From Plasmopara viticola (taxonomy: Eukaryota > Oomycota > Peronosporomycetes > Peronosporales > Peronosporaceae): a stretch of DNA of 64,000 nucleotides. Both the position numbers and the translations under genes were made by a program. Positions 23,431 to 35,676 of this stretch are shown piece by piece. Each line of letters starts with the position of its first letter. The first letter of the stretch is position 1. The notes below the pieces were generated by a model. The model saw only the letters and a program-made list of their open reading frames with translations, did not search any database and was not told the DNA's origin. The stretch covers positions 1,674,001 to 1,738,000 of the forward strand of contig MBPM02000004.1 in the NCBI GenBank assembly GCA_001695595.3. The letters run 5' to 3'.

Positions 23431-24336
23431 TAAAATTGCCTCTATAATGTTACTAGGTGTGACGAGGGTCGCGCAGTACCTTGCCCAGAGATTACGTGTA
23501 TGAAGAATTTTTATCTCCTAGCGACCGATCGTTCACAACCTTTGGTCTAAAGAATTGAAAAGTGCAATAGAATACACCTAAGATCCAACATTTTGATACA
23601 ACATTTTCTTGATGGTTTTACAGTCAATTCTGCATAGTCAAGTCTGCACATTTGGCAGAAGTATGCGCACTAGAGCAGAAATGAATGACGTGTCGTTGGC
23701 AACCACTATTATTGTCTAGATCTCCACGCGAGTAAGAAGCTGTTGCTCGACTAAAGTTGCGGTCTCTAACGCTCTTCATAGTACGTTTAATTATGATTAT
23801 TCACCCAGATCGGACATATGAGTTAGTGCCACCACCATTTCTTCTTGTGGTCCACAACAGCTGAAAAACGTCGGTAGATACATACGTCGCCTAGTAATCG
23901 TCTCGTCATACACTTAGATCAGTTGCACACTACATAGCCCTATTTTCACACTCCAGAGTGTCAAGAAGTGTCCCTGCGATAGCATGCTCCTGGCACTTGC
24001 CAAAAATTCGTATAAAGTAAATGTCCACCTCTTGCGTCTTTTGTCAGCTTTGCACTCGTACTGGCTTCACAACTTGCAGCCATTTCAAAACAACAACAAC
24101 GATAACACAACAGGAACAACAGCAACACTCCATTCGACAACACTGGCGTGCCGTTCAGGTCTACGATCTATAGGGGGCGATAATCGCTGTCGACACTCTA
24201 CCCCGTCATGACATGTATGAAGCAAATTTATATAAAAGGTATAATTCGGTCAATTTTGGCAAATTTCAGCAACACTTGTAACAACTTTGGCCCTCTTAGC
24301 GACATTTTACGCACTGTGGCAGCATTTTCACCGCTT

Positions 24337-27300
24337 TCAATTTGGCAACTCGGACGGCAAATCTTCTTCATCGGTTGCATAAGACGACGGACTTGAAGGG
24401 TACAGAGCGTAGGCCGTGAGTGGGTTGTGGTCGGTCAGCACCGTGTGAAGTCGTGCAAGAGCAGGATTCGCATTCACGGGAATCGACAGCCAATGCGAGT
24501 GTTGCGCCGTGGACACGACGTCAGCAAACGTCTGGTGCTCGACTGTAATTTCCACAAAGCTAGGCGTTCGAGCTGGTGGCTGACACTCGTGCAAGGTTTC
24601 CTTCGTCTCGACGTCCTCAATTGTCGACACCTCTGTCTCTCCTTCCTTATCATTGTTCTTGCCTATAATTCGAGCTTCTTCCGTCATCGACACCTTCATC
24701 CTTTCAGTCCCTTCAGACGTCGTCCCGACTTCAGCATCCTTGACTCTCACACTTGCAACCACCTTTAACGCGTCTTGTACCTCCTCATTCGCTTGAATGG
24801 AGCCATCCTTCTCTGGCTTAGCGATCTCCGCCGCCTCGACATGAGCCTTCTCTTCTACTTCTACTTCTTCCTTCTTCGGGCATGCATTCTCCTTGGCATC
24901 TTTTTCAAGCCTCACAACTTCCCCCACATTCACCCGTGCCTTCTCCATCTCCCCTCTTGTCTTTTCTTCCTCTTCCTGTCTAGCCTCTTCTTCCACCGAT
25001 TCGGTTTCCTTCGCCTCTGCTTCCAACCTCATCTTCTCTTCCGCTGCCACCAATGCCTGCTCTTTGATCGCCATCTCATCTTCTAGTCGAGCCTTTTCCT
25101 CTGCTTCAGCCCTAGCTTTCTCCTCTTCCTCCAACCTTCTCTTCTCCTCCAACTCCACCCTTGCCTTCTCTACTGCTTCCAGCCTCGCTCTTGCCTCCGC
25201 TTCTACCTTCGCTCTCTTTTCTACTTCCACCCGTGCCTCTTCCTCGGCCTCAACCTTCACCTTCTCCTCGGCTTCCAGCCTCCTCCTCTCTTCCGCCATC
25301 ATCGTGGCCCTCTCCATCTTTTGCAACTCCATCACCGCTTGCTCCTCCACGTCCTTTTGCTTCTGCTTTTCCAACGCCTCGAGTTTGGCCTTTTCCGCAG
25401 CAACGCGGATGCTCATTTCGCTCTCGGGGACAATAAACGTATCAATCGTCCTCACCACCGGACCACAGCCTTGTTTTTCAAGCGACTCAAACTTTTCCTT
25501 CTCCGCCGACACTCGCACGCTCGCGTCGCTCTCGTCGACAATAAACGTATCGATCGTGCGTTTCGTGGGCGCGTACATTGCTGCCTGGTTCTCAAATCGT
25601 TCCTTCTCGGCCGCCACTCGCACGCTCGCTTCCGTCTCGGGCACAATAAACGTATCGATCGTCCGTCTCGTCGCCTTGACGTGCTTCTCAGGCGTCTCAA
25701 ACTTGGCTTTCTCGGCACTCACGCGCACGCTCGCTTCGCTCTCTGGGACAATGAACGAGTCAATGGTCCGCTTCACCGGCGTGGCAAACTTCTGTTGACT
25801 CTCAAACATGGCCTTCTCGGCCATCACGTGGACACTCGCTTCACTGTCGGCCACAATGAACGAATCGATCGTGCGCTTCACGGGCGTCGACGTCGTCGTC
25901 TTGTTCTCGTACTTGGCCTTTTCGGCCGACACGCGGACGCTCGCTTCGCTCTCTGCGACAATGAACGAGTCAATCGTTCGCACGGGCGCCGTCACGACGG
26001 AATACGCGCGCTTGCTTTCAAAGCGACTAGCAAGGCCACGCACCGTGGACTGGTCCTCGCTCACGGTATACCGACGACTGGTCACTTCCGAACTTGACTC
26101 GTTCCGTCCCGACTCCTCGACCAACGTCTCGTGTGCTTGGTCACCACTCGGCTCTTCGTGTCCCGCTTGCTCTTTGTCCAACGCCTCGAGTTTCTGCTTT
26201 TCAGCATCGACACGAATCCCCTTTTCCTTTGGAAAAAAGGTCCGCACGGTCCGAAACGACAATTGATCCAGAGATTGCTCGGCTTTCTTCTCAAAGCGAC
26301 TTGCCATGTTGCGAACACTCGACATGGCCGATTGTGTCTTCCCACACGTGGGCAACGGAGCTTGCACGCGCTCCTTGTCTTGCACTGCTTCGTTGGCCCG
26401 CTGCGTCATTTGAATCTTCTCGCGCTCGGCACTCACAGAGACGCTCTGTGGGTTGTCCGTGAAAAAGTCGCGCTTGGTACGAAACTTGAGACGGTCGAGT
26501 GCCTGATCCGCTTCGTGCGTTTCGAGTCGACGAACCACTTGCTGTACCGGTGACGTCCCACTACAAGCCAACGTCGTGGCCGACGGGGTGCGATGAGTGG
26601 CAAGAGCCACTTCTTCATGCTCTTCAAGATGATGGGCGAGCACTTGAACCGAGGAAGGCGTCCCACGTACCCCTTTGGCGGCTACGTTGGGACAAGGAGC
26701 GGCGAGTTGGAGCGGGGTCTCCTCGGATTCGGGCTCGCTAGTCTTCGAGGTAGGAGGCGCATCAATCGGCTCGAAACTAGCCGTCGTGGCCATAGGAGCG
26801 AGGATTGACGCACGCTCCGTCACGCCACTGCCAGTCACATCACACTTTAAAGCGGAAATGCTTTGACTACTCTCTCGACCCGATTCCTCGCTTGGATTCG
26901 CTTTGCCTGCCTCTCTCTTCACATCGTCTCGACTCGAGCCACTCCCCACACTCGCACTCACCGAGCACAAGTTATCCACTCGAGTCTCTACTGCCTGCAC
27001 CACTGCCCCATCGTTCGCAGCTGCCAGTTGATCAAAATCCACTTCTGCCTTTGTACTGCTCTCTTCTTCAAACGTTTCGTGCTCGGCAAAATCCTCGGGC
27101 TTGAGACTCTCGCCATCGACGGAACTGCCAACGGTCGCTGCCACGGAATGCTCCATCTCCACACTATTCGTCGCGGCAATCGACTTGACAATGGCGTCCA
27201 CAATCTCGGCCGCGTCCTTCTCCGTCACGACCACGCTCGCGGCGTCATGAGGCGCTACGGTGGATGTCAAACCGGTTTCTTCCGACTGTAAGACCGAAAC

Positions 27301-27345
27301 CGGTGCTTGACCACGTGATTGCTCCGTCGGTTCTTTCGACGCCAT
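24337..27345 (-). CDS. Large repeat and coiled-coil protein of unknown function
   Basis: A 1002-residue intronless frame. Residues 1-230 are acidic and low in complexity. At about 230-450 a module of the form VRxLAxRFExKxxxSLDxLxFRT appears three to four times (e.g. [38 protein letters not shown]). A second module, [20 protein letters not shown] followed by KxKFE, occurs six times with a 35-36 residue period at about 455-660; diverged forms ([27 protein letters not shown]) follow the first module. About 655-885 is a continuous Glu/Lys/Arg/Ala coiled coil with EEKARxEAE heptad-like repeats. The last 60 residues are different ([20 protein letters not shown], then an acidic end). There is no signal peptide or membrane segment. 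I do not recognise the family. The architecture suggests a cytoplasmic scaffold or cytoskeleton-associated protein; that is a guess. Confidence 0.85.
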   Translation of the reverse strand: MASKEPTEQSRGQAPVSVLQSEETGLTSTVAPHDAASVVVTEKDAAEIVDAIVKSIAATNSVEMEHSVAATVGSSVDGESLKPEDFAEHETFEEESSTKAEVDFDQLAAANDGAVVQAVETRVDNLCSVSASVGSGSSRDDVKREAGKANPSEESGRESSQSISALKCDVTGSGVTERASILAPMATTASFEPIDAPPTSKTSEPESEETPLQLAAPCPNVAAKGVRGTPSSVQVLAHHLEEHEEVALATHRTPSATTLACSGTSPVQQVVRRLETHEADQALDRLKFRTKRDFFTDNPQSVSVSAEREKIQMTQRANEAVQDKERVQAPLPTCGKTQSAMSSVRNMASRFEKKAEQSLDQLSFRTVRTFFPKEKGIRVDAEKQKLEALDKEQAGHEEPSGDQAHETLVEESGRNESSSEVTSRRYTVSEDQSTVRGLASRFESKRAYSVVTAPVRTIDSFIVAESEASVRVSAEKAKYENKTTTSTPVKRTIDSFIVADSEASVHVMAEKAMFESQQKFATPVKRTIDSFIVPESEASVRVSAEKAKFETPEKHVKATRRTIDTFIVPETEASVRVAAEKERFENQAAMYAPTKRTIDTFIVDESDASVRVSAEKEKFESLEKQGCGPVVRTIDTFIVPESEMSIRVAAEKAKLEALEKQKQKDVEEQAVMELQKMERATMMAEERRRLEAEEKVKVEAEEEARVEVEKRAKVEAEARARLEAVEKARVELEEKRRLEEEEKARAEAEEKARLEDEMAIKEQALVAAEEKMRLEAEAKETESVEEEARQEEEEKTRGEMEKARVNVGEVVRLEKDAKENACPKKEEVEVEEKAHVEAAEIAKPEKDGSIQANEEVQDALKVVASVRVKDAEVGTTSEGTERMKVSMTEEARIIGKNNDKEGETEVSTIEDVETKETLHECQPPARTPSFVEITVEHQTFADVVSTAQHSHWLSIPVNANPALARLHTVLTDHNPLTAYALYPSSPSSYATDEEDLPSELPN
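25368..25986 (-). repeat. Six-unit coding tandem repeat inside the 1002-residue protein
   Basis: Each unit of about 105 bp encodes RTID[ST]FIV, a two-residue spacer, E[SAD].S[VI][RH]V.AEK.[KM][FYL]E and a variable linker of 8-11 residues. The constant core and variable linkers suggest expansion of one unit followed by selection on the core. Confidence 0.85.
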
Positions 27346-28571
27346 GATCGACTTGGCCCCACCGACTGAAGATCGTGACTGTCGGACGCGTCGCCGTCTA
27401 CCCCTCCTCTGCCATGACTATGCGCTAGAATGGTGCGATTTGACCAAACCGACCAATTGTGTGCCACATTGTCAACGACTCTTGTACTGATTTAATTACC
27501 AACTCACGGGTAAACGTGGTCGTTCATACGTGCAGCATTGTTAAATAAGTACATTGGTACGACGGAAGAAGTTGGTGACGTTAATACTAACATTGAGCCT
27601 TGTATAGCGGCCGGCTTGGCTCTATGATCAGCAAAGACTCGCCATGATGGTATACCTTAGTGACAAGATGAAAGTTCGTCCGACACAGACGAACGAGGCT
27701 TTCGTTGCATGGCCAATATGGCCCGTTTATTTGCATCGTCAAGAGGGCCGAGCCGATTGATTTGGGTTCGGACAGGTGCAGAGATGTGTGGCTTGAAGGG
27801 CGTTGCAATGATCTCGATTAGACGCTCATGTAAGGACTGCCATCGAGGCTTAATGGGTCGAAATGGCGAGCTCCATACCTTGTCAAATCTATCCATTGCG
27901 CACACGCGTAGATACTAGATGTTATATTGAGTGGTAGCATGTGCAAAGGAGTGGACCGCTAGGAAAGCGAGTGGCGCTTCAATGAGAGTCAAAAACATTG
28001 CAAGTCGATCGACACTTTCATCATAAAAGAAAGAGTCAGATCCTTTCAGACCGAGTGAGTAATCTTTTAGGGTGTCAGTCGCTGTTCGATTGCCGACATG
28101 TAGCGATACAAACTCTTCAATCAAAGGTCGAATTTGCTCACTACTTGGGAATCTCGAATCCTTAAACAATGACTTGACAATTTTACTTAACTTGGCTCTG
28201 TCTCTTCAACGAAGCACACGACAATAGTTTTTCTAGATCTAAAACTGAAGAGGTGAGGAGATGGATATGGCAACTGCGCTATTCAGAAACAGGACTGACT
28301 CAACTGTAATACAGGCGCTTCGATCGGACATTTCTTTGCCATGCCAAGAGATTTTGACTATCAAAGAAGCCATCAGCGCAAACTCGCCGCCACCTGCAGC
28401 GATGAATCAGGTCGCACGCAAAGAATCACCGGTGAACGTTAATGAGTCAAGCTGACGCTTTTTTATCCTGACCAATGGAGTAAAGGTCAGATTCCTACCA
28501 CTCTTTTCCAAACGGAGCAAAGTAACTGATCAATCAAAGGGTTTCTATTCTTAAATTAATAAAAAGTGTCT
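27346..28571. other. Gap upstream of the repeat protein
   Basis: The promoter of the minus-strand gene should lie just above 27345; TCAAATCGCACCATTCT, read on the minus strand near 27.43 kb, is loosely Inr-like. Two minus-strand frames (27657-27905 and 27915-28169) of about 80 codons are unrecognised. From about 28.54 kb the sequence becomes very AT-rich. Confidence 0.5.
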
Positions 28572-28643
28572 AGAAAAATAATTAGATCGGAGAAAGTATA
28601 GTCTCCAAAATGATTGTTATGGGTTCGAGTCCCATTCTTCCTG
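28572..28643 (+). pseudogene. tRNA-Trp(CCA)-like relic, probably mitochondrial insertion
   Basis: A 72-base segment fits a cloverleaf template in register: acceptor AGAAAAA/TCTTCCT (5 of 7 pairs), bases 8-9 TA, D arm 4-8-4 (stem largely lost), anticodon stem ATAGT/ATGAT (4 of 5 with one wobble), loop CTCCAAA with anticodon CCA, 4-base variable loop, and a perfect T arm ATGGG-TTCGAGT-CCCAT. The loop CTCCAAA is the usual one of tRNA-Trp. No encoded CCA tail and no nuclear A box are seen. The flanks, especially 28644-28760, are extremely AT-rich like oomycete mitochondrial spacers. I infer an old nuclear insertion of mitochondrial DNA (NUMT) with a decayed trnW. It could instead be a decayed nuclear tRNA. 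Confidence 0.5.
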
Positions 28644-31600
28644 TTTTTATATTTATTTTAATAAATAGACTATTTTTGTATAAATACTCTATTTTTAAAA
28701 AAGATAGTTTAAAAAAAGTAATATCGGAAACTCATTAAATTCAAGTTATGAATATAAAGCAAAAGATAGTGCCATACGTGTCTATGGTGCCACCCAATTA
28801 AAAGTGTAGTGCCACCACTTTTCTTGGTATCAACAAGCGTCTGCTATTATTTTGTAACACTCGGTCATCAAAGTATAGTCGTTACGCAACATTGTAGACG
28901 ATTGCAACACGAGCGAGCAAATCCAGAGCTTCTTGAACATATTTGAGTATGCTTATGCCATTGGAAGGGATAGCTTTAGCTACATCTTGATCTTCAAAAT
29001 ATAATACACGAAATTATAATCTTCCTGTTGTCTAGCAAGTACCTATCTAAAGGATTGACTGCGATGCCCGAAGCGTCAGCAATGCGCTTCCTTCGATACA
29101 ATTGACATCTTCAAAAAGCGAAATTAGATTCAGACGTTTTTTTAAGTTGTAACGTTCTATCGTGAGATGTATGTTTTGTATCGTATAAAGTAGCAAATTG
29201 AAGGCTCAATGCATCAACAAAATAGTATGCAGGATCAAGCAGATAATATCGCAATAAAAACCTGTCTTCAAACTGCAATCTTTCGAGACTGAAGACAGAA
29301 TATTGTCACCAACCAGATGTATTTGGACACATCATCGTTGCAAAATACTCTTGGTGTAAATTTATGGCCAATTTTAAGCCTACGCGTGTAGATTATCTGT
29401 CCCAAATTCTTGCTCGATTTTAATATGAATAAAAACACTTTCACGCATTTGCTGGGCGTGCATGTTGGAGTTATCAAAGACATGCTGGATTCTATTGACC
29501 TAATGAGACGGCTGCATTTGTATCCCTTCCTGTTGCTAAGCAAATGAGGCGTCGGCATGGCGTTTAGGCTGAACGAGCAAGGTCTAAGCCTCAGAGCTTA
29601 GGCAGCACACTCCTAGCATAAGCGCCTTTTATGGAGTCCATGCCGGTAAAATTTAAGGGGTTCACCTTGAAAAGGATAAGAAACAAGGATATTCTCTGCT
29701 AGATCAAGAGGATGAGTTGGCCAATGAGAATCCTCAAATCATGAAAGATACATGCGCGCGACATTTGCACTTTCATTCCAAAGACCAGCTTAAAGTTTGA
29801 CACTCATTTGTTAAACTACTTCACCTGAGTACTTTGTGTCCATAGGACGCGTGAGGAATATGACAAATAAACACCTTTTTTGGTGATCTTTGAGCCCACC
29901 AGCGCTCACGCTTTCTTGCCCGCAAGCAAGGAAAGCATGTTCCTCATATATGTATTCATGAATCAAAAAGCTGACGGTCTATGCCATCTTCAAGATGGTT
30001 ATAGTATTAAAATAGACGTGCCTCGCACTTGAATAAAAATGCCATTTTAAGAAAAGTACAGACACAGAAAGACTCTATTTTTCGCGATGCCGCAAACGTG
30101 GATCTACACACAGCAATATAAGCTCAACTGCATTGGCTGCTGTGAGAAAACAAGGGCGTACAATTTGTGGCTCTTCTTATGGAGGCCGACAAAGTGAACC
30201 GTCGTTTTGGCCAAGAGCTTAAAAGGCTATCAGCAGAAGCTGCGTCGTCAAAATTCGAAATACATTGGCCTCAATTTAAATTGGGTCTTCAACTAAAAAC
30301 ATGGTGTGTGTTTTAAAGCCAACTATAAACTTGGCTTGTAGAAGTTTGACAGCTCTTGAAGGAGGAATCAGCAGCAATGAACTGCTATCTGTACACACAA
30401 GTGTACGAGATGATAAACAATATCTCAAACGATTGTGGTCAGCCAAATGGATTAACATATACCTACGAGAGAGCAACAAGAACACGTTTGTTTTAGTTTA
30501 TGTAGCTAAGGGAAAGTTTTTGGACGCTCTTTAAGCTAAAATCGATTTAGCTAATAAGTATGTGAATCTTGGCAGCAAGATAGCATGTTTTGGCCTTAAT
30601 TTGGACAAGAATGACCTCAGCCAAGGAATGGCGTGGCTTCAAATGATAAATCTTGAGTTCGTTGACGGGTTAAAACATCGATGCCAGCCGCACAACCCAC
30701 ATCAAAGCCTTGGTACGCCATGCTTCAGTTCTATTGCTTGTACAGGTCCTTCGGAAAAAAAATTGAGCAAAATCTACCCGAGATAAATACAAAAATCATT
30801 GTAGGCTCTTCTTTATCCAATTGTTCGTTTGTGACGACGTCTCCGAAGTCTTCCTTAGTGGGTGACTGTCAGTTCCGGCTGATGAATTGCCTGAATAGCG
30901 ACTTGCCAAGAAACTCTCTCGCGTGACTTGGCTGCAAGCTGTCGAGCTATCGCTTTTGCTTATTCGACAACTTTGTACCTTGCTTGACGCAGCATCTTTC
31001 AGAGCAAAACAAATGCCGATACCACCTTCGCCATCGGCATTCACAACAATACAGCTATCTAACGTCCAGCCAATCATTCCAAATGGTTCCCTTATTGTGG
31101 AGCAAGCCAAGGCATCAAAAGCACCCACATGGTAAACAAGCTAAAATTTGTCCCGCCGAGAGTGATTCAGTAAAATCATAGCTACACCCTTTATATCCCT
31201 CATGTTGATCAAAGCCAGCGAAAAGTCTCTTATGCAGCAGCTGTTACGTTTGCAACTCGTGATGCACTACTCTCTAAAATAGCATAAAAAGGCAATCACC
31301 GTACGCTAAAGACGATATAAGTTTACGCTTAATGTGCTACATAGCTGAGATTAGCGAAGCTATGCTCTTTGAAGTATCCATGGAATTAGCCATATTTTCG
31401 TGCATGTCGACCCGATATGGCAACAGCTGCCAATCGAACGGGTTACGGCATTCTAAGTAATTTCGAATAGTACTCCTCGTACTTCATTCAGAAGGCTACA
31501 CTGCACATGTCGGTATTGCATAGACTCATGGGCTTTGTTGTATGCAAGCCATTTCAAGTACTCTTGGATACTAGTTAACCCACCTTGAACCAACAAGCGT

Positions 31601-34600
31601 CGGCAAATTTGAGCAGGGTTTTGCAGCTCTGCATAATCTGTGCCGTGTTGTACACTTGGTCAATTGACAAGAGGCATATCCGAAGTCGATCAAGCACGCA
31701 ATGCGAAGAATAAGCAATATATCTGATATTGCACAGATCTGGTCCAGCGAACATTGATAGCAAAATCATGCTCGGTTACTATGTGCACAGCAAAAGCTCT
31801 CATTGCCTCATCGAGATCATCGAATAGTGACATGGTGAAAAATTATTGACGAGCACCAATCTTTTAATCTCATGGTGATCATCGAGTCATGAAAGGTCTG
31901 AGGTTATTATATTTTTGAAAAGAGCAGGAGCACTACCTCCGACATATTTTTAGTTTTCAACTTAGTCTAGATCTAAGTCACTTTGTCTTTTACGAGGTTC
32001 AAACACTTTACTATTCATGACAGTTCCATCCGCTGTGACACGACGATCACCTGAACTCATCAAATTAGTTTTTTGTCATGATCTGAGTCGTTCGTGACAC
32101 CCGGAGATTAAATCATTGTCGCATTCCCCATATTTTTTGACGGAGTTATGGTGTTCGGTATCATGAACATCCTTTGGAGCTGTGTTATCCACTGCGTATT
32201 GTCATAAAACTTGCGTGTCGGTTTCTACTACGCGCAGTTCGTGATGGTGGACTTCTCAAATGTAAAGTTATACTGCTTGCATCTAGAGCGCTTTCTTTTG
32301 CCTTAGTTGCTCTCTTTAAAAGATTTGTAAGGACCAACTTTGATAAGCTCCTGTACCTCTTTTATTCATCTCGGGCGCGTGACTGATTCAAATTATATTT
32401 AAAGGAGCCGTTTGCACAGAAAATGAGTGAATGGTTTCTTCGGTTTGCTTCTCCAATAGTTCCAAAGCTCGTACTTTGGAGTCGCCGTATGCTCAGAATC
32501 TAGTCTCACTTGCTCATGTTAAAGACGAAAAATTAGCTTGTGCTGCCGAACTCTACAATATTAACAATTGGGTCTCTTTTGGCCTAGAAGGCGCCTAAAA
32601 TTGCTATATAAGCCAACCAAAACGGATTTGAATGGTTTTGACTGTTCACTGTCAGAGCAGCAGCCAATTTGTTGTGGTTGGCTGCAATTGTTTGATAACA
32701 CGCGACCTTTTGGACGCATGAGACGCGAAACGGATTAAAATGCCTAGTGCCCTTGTGTGTATGATCAGCAGTTTATCACTGCTAATCGTCCTTTGGGAGC
32801 TGTCAAGCTTTCACCTATTTGCGTGCTTGATCATACAACTATCGTGAAGACTTAGTCGTTTGCAAAAATGGCGCCTCGACTCTACTCGTAACCAAACTTT
32901 CATGGGCACTGAAAGCGAGTCTTTTGCCAGCGATCTCGCAAAGGTCTAATACGACAAAGATTTACGCTGACGTACCTACGAAAAAGGTTCGCATTTTTCC
33001 TCCGCACTCATGTTTTGCTCGGTGGCGCTTACGCTTGCAAAAACTGCAGCCAAGTCGGCTGACATATATATATCAGTACTTAAGGCATCAAAAGTCGACA
33101 AATTGCCAATTCCAATATGCTAAGCAGCTGAGCATGTCTGTTTAATGATATTTTTGACCAACAATCATTTGCATCGCCTCTCTTTTGGTCACACTCTTGC
33201 GCTTATTTACAAGGTGGGCCTACTTTAAATCTTTTATGTATATATTTTCTTTGGCTCGTTTGGGAACTTATGACAACTTATACGAATCACAGGTGCCTTC
33301 GTTATGGTTGTGCCCACTTTGTTTGCAGGTAAGTAATCGCAAGCGCTGGCGAAGCTTGAAATTCTCCGGACGAATTGGTCACCTTTTTGATTGTATATCT
33401 TTGTGTTTTAGGCGCGCATATCACTCGAGTGAGGTAGAAATGCCCTGCTTTTTGAGCCTGGTCTCTCAAACAAGATAGTGTGAGTGTCACTTGCACCTGA
33501 TGATTCGTAATTATGATCTCTTTAGTAGCCATCTCAACCACCTTGCTACGAAGCAAAAGGTTTTATTTTTTAATTCAAAGGTGGAAGCCTCTAGCTTTTC
33601 CGAGTGTGACCATACAGCAGACGCCAGGACCACAAGAATGTTATTGGCCTTTGCTCATGAAACTGGATGCCGTAACACGTTCCGAACAGCATGGAGGGAG
33701 TCGTCTTTCAGAGCCAAAGAAGCCAGCAAATTTCTCGAACAGCGCGAAATGTGCGTTCAACAGGTGTGCTAAGGTGATTTTATTTATCGCAGAACCTTTG
33801 CAAAAGTTCAAGTCGACAAATGACCCGCGTAGGCCGTTAAACTGACCACAAAATGCCACCAGGTGTGACAAATTTTAATGCAAAACGTCACATCATTATT
33901 CCATACGACAATTGTTTGCATGCTTTTTGTATATACAAGTGCTCCATGTATTCCTTGACAGCCTTAACTTTAGATACTTCTCATTTTCGATTGGTTTGAA
34001 TTTGCATGGTATCTGCATGCCCTGCACGGCCTAATTCGTGTTTAAGCTTTGCAGGATTTAAGTTGTATAGAATTCCAACAGCTTCCTCGACGAATTTTCG
34101 GTTGTTTGCAATCTTATTCTGGTAAGTATTGGTAGCAAAATGTACTATAGATTAGATATGCAGAGCGATCATGTAATTCGCTCGCATAGTTGGCGAATAA
34201 ATTTGATGCGAATCGACAATATTATTGGCTCAGCTCTAAGCTTTGCAAGCTTTGACATTATGAAATGTACCTTATAGTTTTATCGTATTCGCGCGAAGAA
34301 TTATTGTAAACGCGCCACGGCATAGTCATCGTTAATCGTTCTGCAGAGAATGAAGAGTTTCGACGATTAACTTCAGGGCAAATGTTCTTCAAGTCACACT
34401 AAAAAGCTTTGAAAAAGAATTGTTGTCAAGTACGATATTGACCGACGCAAATATTTTTGTAAATGACCCAACAGCGAAAATGTATTTTATTACATCGAAT
34501 TTCAATTTCAATAGCAATTTCTCACCTCTTGTTCATAAACAATAAATCTTCAGACTTAATCCGCTTTTACTAAGCACTTCAGATACGCACGTACTAAATG

Positions 34601-35621
34601 ATATCAATTGTCCATTTGTCCTTTATCAAACGATCCATAATCTGGATCGTGCGGAACATTTTCATGACAAATCAAAAGAGAAGTAGCAAAGCTGCAACGA
34701 TACAAAAATTCAACACGGATATCATACTGGATCTGCAGGCAGCATTGTTGGCATGCCAAGGCACAGTACGACGCTTGCGTGTAAATCGGGTCTTTAAGCC
34801 GTGTGCGAACACCCGTATGCAAACCTTAGGGTCCTAGCCCAGCTCCTTTACTAAGCGGGGTTTGCATGAAACTTCAAGAAAATGTACCCATAAACCAAAA
34901 GCTATTAAATTAAATCTGCGTACAACTCGAGCATTTATGGACTGTTCTATCTGCGTGCAAATCGAACAGACAATATCTTTGTTGGGGCAAAAACGTTTAG
35001 CTTCAGCTTAGGTCATTGCTTTTGAGGGATGCTGGGACTCGTGCTTGGGCTCTAGCAAACCTTGTAGTCGCCATGCGCTCTCGCTACTTAACAGGTGAAG
35101 GGCCGCGAAGATAGCTGCTTCCTCGAGGCCAAAAGTCTGGTCAGTCGGTAAGCTGAGCGTCTGAAAGCTTCTATCGATAATTTGCAGTCGCTTGACCACA
35201 GAGTACCGTGGTGGTCCTCCTTCTCGTAAAGTGCTTTAATTTCAGGCGCATTCCGTGTTGTAATCACCACTTATCTGGTGCATAGTGGCACTTGAACTTT
35301 TTTAGTCATTCCTCACCACTACCTCGTGTGTCAATGCTATACAAGATTGACAATCTTCGGAAATAACGTTTTGGTCTTTCTTGCATGGTACAATAGTAGA
35401 GTTACAGTTAGATTTTACTTTAGGATTTGTACCTCGATATCAAACTTTTCGAGCCTTTATTCTTTACTAGAGTAATCCGGCTAAAAAGAAAATGTGATAC
35501 CGTTTATACCGCGTGTGTACCTTTGCATCCCATCTGATGATAAACTTTCAAAGCTCATGGGAGACAAAAATTTGCGACTGCGTTTTACACCTAAATGTAG
35601 TATACATCAGATTCATCATCG
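28644..35621. other. Long decayed non-coding block
   Basis: About 7 kb with only short chance frames (longest about 110 codons). The first 120 bases continue the mitochondrial-like AT-rich sequence. A relic coding segment at 35008-35199 recurs elsewhere in the window. Otherwise nothing is recognised on either strand. Confidence 0.55.
35008..35199 (-). pseudogene. Relic of an unknown repeated coding element, copy B
   Basis: The 63-codon minus-strand frame contains QTFGLEEAAIFAALHLLSSE, related to copy A (GFHGLEVVAAFAAFLL) and copy C (GFYGPDGAAIFAAFLAFK). There is no start or domain that I can defend. It is likely a fragment of a repeated element. Confidence 0.4.
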
Positions 35622-35640
35622 GGTCAGTTGCCAATTCGCT
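35622..35640 (+). promoter_or_regulatory. Inr-like core promoter at the edge of the duplicated unit
   Basis: GGTCAGTTGCCAATTCGC resembles the oomycete initiator (TCANTT...CA followed by an AATT-type flank) and lies about 50 bases before the ATG at 35677. The identical word is kept in copy 2 at 52781-52799. Homology between the two gene copies begins right at this element. Confidence 0.4.
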
Positions 35641-35676
35641 CCGCCTCCTCTACGTCACTTCACGCACACTTTCGCC

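Larger units (their letters stand above)
15607..24336. other. Long decayed non-coding block
   Basis: Nearly 9 kb without a supported gene. Frames are short and scattered on both strands. Contents that I can point to: a dispersed repeat at 21131-21165 shared with 8.1 kb, a repeat at 22341-22378 shared with 60.8 kb, a run of ten C at about 22785, and a relic coding segment at 23233-23430 that recurs elsewhere. The GC-richer piece at 20.85-21.0 kb may be another unrecognised element. Confidence 0.55.

Noticed and set aside
24893..25798. 301-codon plus-strand Ser/Ala-rich frame opposite the repeat protein
   Set aside because: It results from reading the Glu/Lys/Ala-rich coiled-coil codons backwards; its composition follows entirely from the minus-strand gene.
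35494..35676. N-terminal extension of oxygenase copy 1
   Set aside because: The extra 61 residues are absent from copy 2 and would bury the signal peptide; the DNA there lies outside the duplicated unit.
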